DNA of 64,000 nt. Source: Pampus argenteus. Its lineage: Eukaryota > Chordata > Actinopteri > Scombriformes > Stromateidae. A program made the translations under genes and the position numbers. Below are positions 12,205 to 20,544 of this stretch, piece after piece (the first letter of the stretch is position 1; the number at the start of each line of letters is the position of its first letter). The notes beneath the pieces were generated by a model that saw only the letters and a program-made list of their open reading frames with translations, was not told the DNA's origin and made no database searches. Where the stretch lies: assembly GCA_036937835.1 (NCBI GenBank), contig CM072873.1, positions 8,516,001-8,580,000 on the forward strand, read 5' to 3'.

Positions 12205-14532
12205 GAGTTAACATTTATTATTGTAGACCATATGGCTTATAAAGTGAGCAACTCCCATCTCTATTATTAAAGGTCTCTCTATTTTAATTAAGGCATCATA
12301 TCTGCAGTTATAAATGGCTGGTAAGTCATAAATAAAGAGTGATGTTTTTTATCGCTTTACAATAATACCTGCTGGACAGAGATCAATATGATGAAAGATC
12401 AATAATCAACATGTCAACATCCGATTTGTTCATACGTAGGTCATGATAAAGAAGCTTTTATTAGAAAATGGGTGGATACCAAAGATAATAATAGATACTA
12501 AAAAACTTAAACATATTTTTTTGTCTTTACAAAAAAGAAACTACAGATTCACGACCCTTTTTCAAAAGATTTCTGTTGTCCATTGGAACATATCTGCTTG
12601 TGGCTCAGGGCCATAGGAAGGCTTAGAAAGTTTTAAAGTATTGGCACTCGTTGATATTAGAATGTAAGCATTCTGTATGCAGACACAACAGTGCAGATAA
12701 ATATATATTGCACTTACTTAGACGCTTTACAGGTATCATAGATTATCGGGATTTCATTGAGCAATCTCCTGAAATAGTGCGAGACCTAGCACGGATCCAT
12801 GTGTTGACACACAGAAACACACAGTGACTTCTCTGCTCTGGACTCTGCACAGCTGGTCCTCTTTATTCCCACACTGTGAGTGACTTCATGACCCAGTGTC
12901 CCTCTTCAGATCACACACCAGTGTGTACATGAAGTCTACTCAGCGAGAAAGGAGACAGAAAGACAGAGACAGGGAGAAAAAGGAAAGGAAAGGGAACTGA
13001 CCTGCACTCTAAGGATCTCTTGTTCTGTGATGCCAATCTGATCAACTGAAGCTATTTTGTTTATTTCCTTTGTGAAAGCGCTTCGTGTCGACTGATTTCC
13101 ACTCAGTTTAAGGGGTCACCCTCCTCCTTGTGGCTGAACATACACTGCCAGTGGTTATGGTGGGAACTTTCTCATGACCCACGTTATGTCTCCCAGGGGA
13201 AGCGGTGGGAGTCAGGGATCCCACACCCAGCACCCACAGATGTAGTCAAATCAAGCAGAAAAATCTGTTTGTCTGATGCATCCTGATTCAAGATCTCAGG
13301 CTCTTTGCTTTCATATCACACCAGGTTTGCTGCTTCTCTTCCCTTCACTGCTGACTAGAGCAACACGCCACTGGCAACCAGCATTTGATGTTACAGTGAT
13401 GAATGTAACTATAGTTACGCCCCTAGTTGGCATTCCTGGGACTTATATATTATTTATTAAAATTGTGACAACAGCATTTAACCTCATCATTCATAGAGAA
13501 ATACACATGCAAGGTAACAAACTCTAAAATGAAACTTTGTAAACTATACACATCTTTACCAAAAAGTTGACCTTTTTGTGTGAACATTGTGATCAGTTGA
13601 CTGTTCAATTCTATGCACGTTGAGTGTTTACTGAACTTTTGCTCCTGTCTGCAGAGTTGTTCATTGAGCGCTTCTGTATGACTGGAGGAAATAGTCCCAT
13701 AGGTTACCTGAAGGCCTACCACACTAACTTATACCTGTCTGCTGACTCAGCCAAGGTTCGGGAAGCTTTGGAGGAAGGTCAGTGTACATTTTACATTTCA
13801 GTGAGAAGCTGTAACACTAGACCAAGTACAATATGTGTGTGTAAAATAGTGTGTGTGAATCAGGTATAGCAGCAGCCACCATGTTCACCCCAGAGAAGAT
13901 GAAGGAAGTGTCGGAGACTCAGCTACGTGTCGCCTTTGATGGCGACGCCGTCCTCTTCTCTGATGAGTCTGAACGCATTTTCAAGGCCCACGGACTGGAC
14001 AAGTTCTTCGAGCACGAGAAGGCACATGAGAACAAGCCTCTGGACCATGTAAAGTATACACAGAGTGACAGTTATCAGTACCATGCAGCTATTGAATATG
14101 TAGTACATTCAGTACAATCAATTCTGGGTTACTGTCCTGTGTTCTCTCTTCTGTCTGCAGGGGCCATTGAAGTGCTTTCTGGAGGCTTTAGGAAAACTAC
14201 AGAAGAAGTTTTATGGCAAAGGTCAGCGCATGGACTGTCCTATCCGCACCTACCTGGTGACGGCTCGCAGTGCAGCCAGTTCTGGGACCAGAGCCCTAAA
14301 AACTCTGCGCTCATGGGGTCTAGAGATCGATGAGGCTCTCTTTCTGGCAGGGGCACCTAAGGGCCCCATGCTGGAGAAGATCAGGCCACACATTTTCTTC
14401 GATGACCAGATGTTTCACGTGGAAGGGGCAGCGGAGCTGGGGACAGTGGCGTGCCACGTGCCCTACGGGATTGCCCAGAGAGTTGCTAGGAAAGGAAATA
14501 AAGACAAAGAGACGTCTTCACCACTCAAGTGA
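10136..14532 (+). CDS. nt5c1a: Cytosolic 5'-nucleotidase 1A (six exons, complete, 369 aa)
   Basis: Coding exons are 10136-10267, 11428-11595, 11843-11972, 13655-13777, 13864-14048 and 14161-14532, all with GT-AG junctions and matching phases. The sum is 1,110 nt including TGA, and human NT5C1A is about the same length (368 aa). The family hydrolyses AMP to adenosine and phosphate in the cytosol, mostly in skeletal and heart muscle. Visible signatures: AVTIAVSSRVLF near residue 50, LMTNNHAYVGLRLIN near 130, the nucleophile motif FDGDAVLFSDE (Asp210, Asp212), TARSAASSG (from Thr280) and the metal-site FFDD (Asp327-Asp328). The catalytic set looks intact. The ATG follows GGTAAG and lies downstream of a GA tract. 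The first about 45 residues, rich in Ser, Thr and Lys, diverge from mammals as expected. The C-terminal tail is basic. The paralogue NT5C1B is the alternative; the N-terminal length and overall match favour 1A. Teleosts may have two copies, so an a/b suffix is not assigned. Confidence 0.95.
12113..12200. repeat. (AT)44 microsatellite in nt5c1a intron 3
   Basis: About 88 bp of uninterrupted alternating AT, which is self-complementary and can extrude as a cruciform. It lies about 140 bp after the exon ending at 11972. Confidence 0.97.
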
Positions 14533-14705
14533 CCATTTCTGGACCGTACAGAAGCAGAGGAGACTAAAGGGACGTTTCATTTTGCAATTCAGCAGCTGAA
14601 GATGTTTGAACTGAAAATCTTATAAGTTAGCAAAACTATGAGAAAAGGTCCTGAAAATGGGTTGAAAATGTATAGAAATCCAGCTGGTACAGTATAACAT
14701 ATATG

Positions 14706-14746
<41 letters not shown>
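14706..14746. repeat. (TAA)n microsatellite in the nt5c1a 3' UTR
   Basis: A trinucleotide run of about 13-14 units, 170 bp after the nucleotidase stop codon and before the first AATAAA signal, so it is probably transcribed. Confidence 0.93.
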
Positions 14747-14866
14747 TTTCATCTGACCTATTTTGGTTATTATAAAGTGGTCCCAGGATAAACACCAGCC
14801 AAAGGAATAATACAGACGACCTTAAATCTGTTATTTAATGGTTTATATATATAATTATTAACCATT

Positions 14867-14872
14867 AATAAA
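14867..14872 (+). terminator. Polyadenylation signal AATAAA, likely for nt5c1a
   Basis: This is the first canonical AATAAA after the stop codon (335 nt downstream), in AT-rich DNA. It would give a 3' UTR of about 350 nt. Later signals are possible. Confidence 0.5.
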
Positions 14873-16911
14873 GCTATTGGTTACATATTTTAGACCCTTT
14901 ATAACGAATGCCTTAGAGGATGGTACTCAAAGTGGTTGTGTTTAAAATCTTATTTTCCAGTCAGACATTTTCCTCATATACCAGGAATCTGCTATATTAT
15001 TTTCTGTATTCATATACAGGTAATTTTACTCACAATTATAGACATTGCAAAACCCTTTGAAAGACGAAGAAGTTAAATTAAAATATATTTTAAATTAAAA
15101 AAAAGAGAACCAAATAATGGACACGGGACATTATACAAGTACTGAATATTATTCATTTAGATATCAGCTGGGATCAAGTGATGTCAAGACTATTTTTGAT
15201 AAAGAGTCTGAATGCAGCCTTGGATGTGCTAACGTGATTAATAGCAGCAGATCACTTCATGCAGAATCATTGTTTGGATTTATACACTTTTATCATTTTA
15301 ATGCTTGTCTGCCTGTTTAAGAGTTTGTTAAACTGATGTCATTTTCTCACTACTGTTTTATGGATATGAATATTTTTTCGGGTCAGTCTTGCATGTTGGT
15401 GGTATATGTATGTCGTACATGTGGTTGTCTGCTAAATGTTTAGTGTCTTTCTTGCTGTTGTCTCATTTTGTCCCTTTACTATAGGCATGTTGTTATTTGA
15501 ATTGCTCTACTGGTTTCTGTGTGTATGAATCAAGTTGTAACTGAATGAGGCCAAACTTGCTGTGATGAGGAATTTAAGTAAATCCAGGCCAAATGAGAAG
15601 TGTGTGCTGTTATGCAAACGGTTTCGGATTTGAAGTAAAACTGACTAAAAACTGTATTCATATCTGTTTCCTGTCTTTTACAAACAAATCAAGAGTTAGA
15701 TTTAGAGTTAGAGTTAGGCAATAATACGGAGTGATCATTCCTCTCTCTCTGCAGCAGGGGGAGACAGAGACCAACAAGCGTTCACATGAATGTATCAGGA
15801 AGTCCAGTGAATTGATTATGTAACTTTATTCTTATCTTACTCTCACCACTCATTACACTCAGTACTTTTCTATTTTGCCATTTTCAATGAGGAAACAGTT
15901 CAGTTTTTTTTTTTTTAAAGTTTTGGTCATTTTGTGTGTGTGTGAGTTTTGAAAACGTGAACTCAGTATTGAGAAATACTTTGTGTGTTACCAATAGCAG
16001 ACCTGCGACAAGAGACCTTGATATCTTAAGTAAATATCTCTGATTGATCTTTTTAATATTTTACTTTGAGGGAGATGAAGGAGGGGAAATGACAGGAAGA
16101 AGAACAGTTTGAGAGGTGCAGAATACGATAACGAAAGCAAAAAAAAAAAAGTTTACTGATGTAATATATGCTGGTAATTAAAGTCAGTGGAGGAAACACT
16201 AGGAGTGTCAGTGTTTGCTACGGAGATGGACTTTGGAGTAAAAGTTTCATTTATGGACAGACAAGACGAGGAAATTGAGATCTTCCTTGAATTCCTCATA
16301 TGTTATGTGATCTCACTGTAGGTGCAGGAACTGGACTAATGGCTGGCACTGGAGGAGAAGGAGTTGTAGGATGGCTGATATCAGCCGTCTGTAACTGTAA
16401 CAAACACCTAGAGATTGACAGTAAAAATATTCACCACGTTTGCTCAAATGATGTTTGTTCTTTAGTGTGAGAAATCTGATTAACCTAATTAGATGTCTCC
16501 CTGAACCTGAAGGCAGGTTTATCCTCTTATACTATCCAATTCTAATCAAGTCAAAATAAAATGCATGAAATATCATTCTTCTCTTATTTTTCATCACTGC
16601 AGTAGTAGTAATACTTTGAAGAATAAGAAGCATGAAAAAGGAACAAAAACACAAAAATGAAAGGGGATATATATTCTGCACATTTAAAGGGCCAAATTTT
16701 ATCTCTGTGGCTCTACTGGAATATCGTTGCATGATTTACAGTTCAAAAAACATCTTATCTTATTCTGACCCTAAATCATTACTGTTATCGCAATTTAAAA
16801 TGAAAAAGATAATGCACAAGTAAATACTTTTAATTGCATTTTTTATTTTGTTCAATATGTGTTATACGTTAATATGTGCAAAAAATGTCAAAACATGAGC
16901 TCGAATTTTAT
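14873..16911. other. Intergenic spacer between nt5c1a and the ISG12 pair
   Basis: AT-rich DNA without a recognisable complete gene. One stretch at 16322-16470 (+) starts after a TAG acceptor-like site and reads Gly/Ala-rich residues ending in VGWLISAV, faintly recalling the last exon of ISG12 genes; see the findings. No upstream partner exon was found for it. Confidence 0.5.
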
Positions 16912-16917
16912 TTATAT

Positions 16918-17041
16918 GCATCGAATCGAGGGTCTAAGGACAGAGGGTGTCACTCCCTGTACAGATTGTAAAGCCCTCTGAGACAAATGTATTTTGTGAT
17001 TTTGGGCTATATAAATAAAATTTGATTTGATTTGATTTGAT
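16918..17041 (+). mobile_element. Teleost retroposon 3' tail fragment
   Basis: The segment reads as a widely dispersed fish repeat: GGTCTAAGGACAGAGGGTGT, then ACAGATTGTAAAGCCCTCTG, then GGGCTATATAAATAAAATTT, then a TTTGA pentamer run at about 17020-17041. Such tails end truncated non-LTR elements or SINEs in percomorph fish. I recognise the tail but cannot give a safe family name. It lies about 80 bp past the 3' end of the first ISG12 gene and could supply a polyadenylation signal only on the + strand. Confidence 0.7.
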
Positions 17042-17124
17042 ACAAGCAAACGTTCACAAACGTAAACGTTCTGTTTCATTAACAGCATTTCCAAATGTTT
17101 CCATCAGGTAAGCCTTTGTGATTT

Positions 17125-17994
17125 TCAGCCGACGAAGCTAGCCAGCCATCCCACTGCTGCTCCAGCACTGCCCACAACTGCAGTGGCAGCTCCTGACAGA
17201 CCAGCAGCACCTGCAGTAACACAACACATATTTCACAATTATTTTTCATTTTCATTTTTTCAACCTATTAGTTAAAAGGAAAGTATATGAATCAGTGGTA
17301 CTATTGGTTATTGTATTACAGCATATACACTAGTATCATTATATTGTGCTGATGTTGTTGCAGTTGAACATTAAAGGGCTTTCAATGTGCCCCTGATTAT
17401 TGTTCCAGCAATGATTATATTACCAGTAAGATACAACAGCTAAATCCACAACAAAATATCCATTTATGGCTTTTACCTGCTGACTGCAAAGCAGCCACCG
17501 CACTTCCTGCTGCCACTGCTCCTCCGTTAGCAACTGCAGCAGATGACATCATGCTGGCAGCATAGGAGCCTGCTGCTATTCCTGCTGAGGTGAAACCTGC
17601 AGCCCCCAGAACAGCAGGAGCTGCAACAACAGCTCCAACTGCACATGGATGAGAACACCGTGTTAATAAACTTTGTTTCAAATGTGCAGTGTGCTGAGGA
17701 ATCAGGCAGCTTTAAAATGTAAAGAAAGACATCTTACTTTGATAATTATAAGAAAAGATTAACTAGGTTATCAATCATCACTTCTGTTTCATTCTCTTTG
17801 GTTCATGCACGATAAGTATTTTTATTTGTCCAGATTAAAGGTCTCTGGTAACTCTTACCTGCTCCTACTCCTGCTGCAATGGCTGTAACTGAGACACAAC
17901 ATAAAACAAACATTAACATGTATGTGGGCCAGGCATTGAAAAACATGCATCAGGATTGTCAAAGAAATACATAGCGGCACTCACCAGGGTCCAT
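17125..17994 (-). CDS. Interferon-inducible ISG12/IFI27-like protein, copy A (95 aa)
   Basis: Coding exons in transcript order are 17985-17994, 17859-17888, 17477-17638 and 17125-17210, all GT-AG with phase-1 junctions, total 288 nt including TGA. The product begins MDPVTAIAAGVGAVGAVVAA and ends AVGWLASFVG. It is almost entirely Ala, Gly, Val and Ser, strongly hydrophobic, with no cleavable-signal look. That is typical of the IFI6/IFI27 (ISG12) family, whose members are induced by type I interferon and locate to mitochondrial or other inner membranes, where they affect apoptosis and antiviral state. The core GFTSAGIAAGS and AVANGG segments are the family hallmark. Exon lengths equal those of copy B next door, so the two are tandem duplicates. 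Interferon-response motifs lie just upstream. Lineage-specific duplication makes one-to-one naming unsafe, so no symbol is given. Confidence 0.9.
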
Positions 17995-18033
17995 GGTCTT
18001 TCTCTGCTGTGATGAGCCTTAAACTGGGCTGAG

Positions 18034-18045
18034 GTTTAAATACCC
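18034..18045 (-). promoter_or_regulatory. TATA-like box of ISG12 copy A
   Basis: On the minus strand GGTATTTAAACC lies about 40-50 nt before the start codon. With the ISRE motifs directly behind it, it is a plausible core promoter, implying a very short 5' UTR. Confidence 0.45.
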
Positions 18046-18051
18046 ACTGAT

Positions 18052-18076
18052 GGTTTCACTTACTGGGAAATGAAAC
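18052..18076. promoter_or_regulatory. Paired IRF/ISRE-like half sites upstream of ISG12 copy A
   Basis: On the plus strand GGGAAATGAAAC (18065-18076) and on the minus strand AAGTGAAACC (about 18052-18061) both contain the IRF core AANNGAAA. They face each other within 25 bp and sit next to the TATA-like box of copy A. The spacing of the first is one base short of the strict GAAANNGAAA form. Confidence 0.5.
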
Positions 18077-18122
18077 AGAGTGCAGCAGAGACTTACTGTG
18101 TAATGTGTGTGTGCAGCAAGAT

Positions 18123-18136
18123 TAGAAAATGAAACT
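18123..18136 (+). promoter_or_regulatory. Canonical ISRE upstream of ISG12 copy A
   Basis: TAGAAAATGAAACT matches the ISRE pattern RNGAAANNGAAACT with correct two-base spacing. It is about 130 bp upstream of the copy A start codon; ISREs bind ISGF3 in either orientation. This fits interferon induction of the downstream gene. Confidence 0.7.
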
Positions 18137-18462
18137 TACCAGAACATAAACAACCCAACCCAACTTTTCAAATGCATTTTAGTTTTATTTAATGTTTTGC
18201 AGAAACACCTATATTATCTCAAATGCCCTCAGATTTTAATTTAATGCTGAATGTGTGTGTGTATATATATATATATATAGTTTTAAATTTTCTCATTTTC
18301 TGAACAATTTTATCACATTTTGTTCCTGCTGGGATCAAGATACTTTGGATCAAAACCAGGATTATGTGAATCCTATTTTTCTTTTTAACCAACCCATTTT
18401 CAAGATGTGATGCAATCCGATCTGATGACTTCTGAACAACCGAGCCCAGGGCAGGACAGGGT

Positions 18463-18561
18463 GAATAAAAGGGGGCTTTGACAAATGTTCAAAAACACTC
18501 ACAGGTCAACAACCAACAGGCAACTCATACAGACAGTGATGAGGCAGAATGATGCAACAGG
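18463..18561 (+). promoter_or_regulatory. Possible TATA box and short first exon between the ISG12 copies
   Basis: GAATAAAAGG at 18463-18472 is TATA-like. About 70 bp later an ATG (18539) opens seven codons and then reaches CAACAG/GTGAGC, a strong splice donor at 18561. No downstream partner exon was recognised. This could start a non-coding transcript, an unseen gene, or be chance. Confidence 0.2.
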
Positions 18562-18793
18562 TGAGCAGGTGGGTGGAGGAGGAGGAGGACAGGGGAAGAA
18601 CAGCAAGGGCTGAACCAGGAAGTTATTTTATTTTATTTTTCCATTTAGTGAACACACTAAGCCTTTCACAGGCCGTACAAACAGAGTTACACAACCAAAT
18701 CAAGTGCTGTTCAATTAATAAGTGCTGTTTAATTGTTCAGACTTCTTGTCAGAAGCCTTGTTATTATAAATTGATCATATTTCTCCATGACTT

Positions 18794-19574
18794 TCAGCGG
18801 AAGAGTCTGGTCAGCCATCCCACTGCTGCTCCGCCGCCGGCCACAGCTGCAGTGGCAGCTCCTGACAGACCAGCCGCACCTGCAGAGAGAGAGACATGGT
18901 TTACTGAAGCTGAACTGGCACGTAGCATGTCAGAGTATTTGCTTGTTCAACTGCAATGGTCCCTAATTCATTGCAATTTTTTTTAATGTGTGTGTATACA
19001 TGCACACAGTCTTTATGAGTGTGTTTATGTGTGTGTAGGCCTACAGGTTCATGTGTGGCAGGTTTGCCAGCCACTATATCTATATAAGTTTTTTATGTTG
19101 CTGTTGCACAGTTACCACAGCAAATATCAAATCAACATCAAGGTGTCTTACCCGCCGACTGTAAAGCAGCCACCACACTTCCTGCTGCCACTCCTCCTCC
19201 GTTAGCAACTGCAGCAGATGACATCATTTTAGCAGCCGTGGATCCTGCTGCTATTCCTGCTGAGGTGAAACCTGCAGCCCAGAGAGCAACAGGAGCTGCG
19301 ACAACGGCTCCTACTGCACATGGATGAGAACACCGTGTTGTTGTTGTTTCATTAAAATCTATATTAAAGTGTGTTAAAAAATAAAAAATAAAATCAGTTG
19401 AACACGCCCTACCTGCGCCTGCTACCATGGTGACTGCTGTCACTGAAAAACACGATTGTAACACGAATGTGTCGTAATCAATGTGATTGATCGAAACAGG
19501 CAAAGCACACGTATCAATACTTTCAGAGACATGCATCAGTGTTGTGAGGAAGAGAGATACTTACAAGGAAACAT
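18794..19574 (-). CDS. Interferon-inducible ISG12/IFI27-like protein, copy B (95 aa)
   Basis: Coding exons in transcript order are 19565-19574, 19413-19442, 19152-19313 and 18794-18879, total 288 nt including TGA. Exon sizes (10, 30, 162 and 86 nt) equal those of copy A. The product begins MFPLTAVTMVAGAVGAVVAA and ends AVGWLTRLFR. The 162-nt exon differs from copy A at about 7 of 54 residues (for example Gly to Trp, Tyr to Thr, Ser to Lys), so the copies have diverged moderately. The C-terminus differs most: copy A ends in hydrophobic ASFVG, copy B in basic TRLFR, which could change membrane topology or targeting. The role is the same as for copy A by family: a small hydrophobic interferon-induced membrane protein. 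A start at the internal Met9 is possible but less conserved. Confidence 0.9.
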
Positions 19575-19606
19575 GTTTGTCTCTGGACTGATCTGATCTG
19601 CGTCGG

Positions 19607-19620
19607 GAGAAACGAAACTT
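19607..19620 (+). promoter_or_regulatory. ISRE-like motif at ISG12 copy B
   Basis: GAGAAACGAAACTT carries the IRF core AANNGAAA followed by CT and lies about 35 bp upstream of the copy B start codon. Spacing between the two GAAA units is one base shorter than in a strict ISRE. No clear TATA box is near it. Confidence 0.45.
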
Positions 19621-20377
19621 GCCCCTGTTGTTGAGGCAGAGTGTGAGGTGCATTACTGCCCTCTGCTGTTTGTTAGCTGGAAATGTTTATTTATTTTTTT
19701 TATTCAGTATTTCAGTCCAAGTTTATATCGTCTAATTTTTCAAACCGTGGTAGAAGAAGTACCAATGCAATAATATATAAATGCTCCATCACAAGTGAAA
19801 CATCCTACCTGAGTAAAAGTAGCACAACAGTGTAGTATTAATGTGATGTTTTGGTGTCTCTGACTGATATATTATTATATATATATTTATATATGACATC
19901 AGTAGATTATTAATATTTGGTGAAGCTGTTAATAATCTGACATGTGACCCAGACTACATGATGCTTGTTATTATTATATTATATTAAATGTAACTAAAGC
20001 TGTCAAATAAATGTAGCGGAGTGGAAGTATAAAGTAGCATCAAATGAAAATACTCAAGTACAAGTACCTCACAAGTGTACTTAACAAAACTTGAGTCAAT
20101 GTACTTATTATTATTTATTATTATTATTATTATATTTATTATTATTATTATTATTATTATGTTTGCATGCCAACCAGTAGTTCTGCATACACTATTAATA
20201 AATGGTATCAAACAAAAATGCATTTTCAGCAGCATATTTATGAATATTTGTCTTTTTTTTATTTATTTATTTAATCATATTTGGCTTGCTGTGGCGATAA
20301 AGTTGTATCTATACTGAACAGACTGTAAAATACAAAAAAAAAAAAAAAAAAAAAGTGGGGATCACATGGTAGTTTTT
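19621..20377. other. Spacer between ISG12 copy B and galectin-8, AT-rich
   Basis: AT-rich sequence with an ATT/TTA trinucleotide run at about 20104-20160 and a poly-A run at 20333-20354. No coding exon was recognised. Confidence 0.6.
20104..20160. repeat. (TTA)n simple repeat
   Basis: An imperfect TTA/ATT trinucleotide tract of about 57 bp about 400 bp before the galectin-8 start. Confidence 0.9.
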
Positions 20378-20389
20378 TGCGCATGCGTG
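20378..20389 (+). promoter_or_regulatory. NRF1-like site in the galectin-8 promoter
   Basis: TGCGCATGCGTG matches the palindromic NRF1 consensus YGCGCAYGCGCR at all but one position. It is about 155 bp upstream of the galectin-8 ATG in a locally CpG-containing stretch, a usual place for NRF1 sites in TATA-less promoters. Confidence 0.45.
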
Positions 20390-20544
20390 ATGTGCCGGGG
20401 GGACTGATGGAGAGAGAAAATGCCCACTGCCATCATCCCTGTGTAGCGCAGGACAGCTGCTAAGCGGTCATATTCAGCGCAGTTATCACAGACTCTGTTG
20501 TCTTCCAGCGCAGCTGCATGTTGTAGTTTGACACAAGAAGCTCG

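Noticed and set aside
13851..14333. A 160-codon frame starting before the fifth nt5c1a exon
   Set aside because: It covers the real exon 13864-14048 but then reads through the intron and the next exon in the wrong frame.
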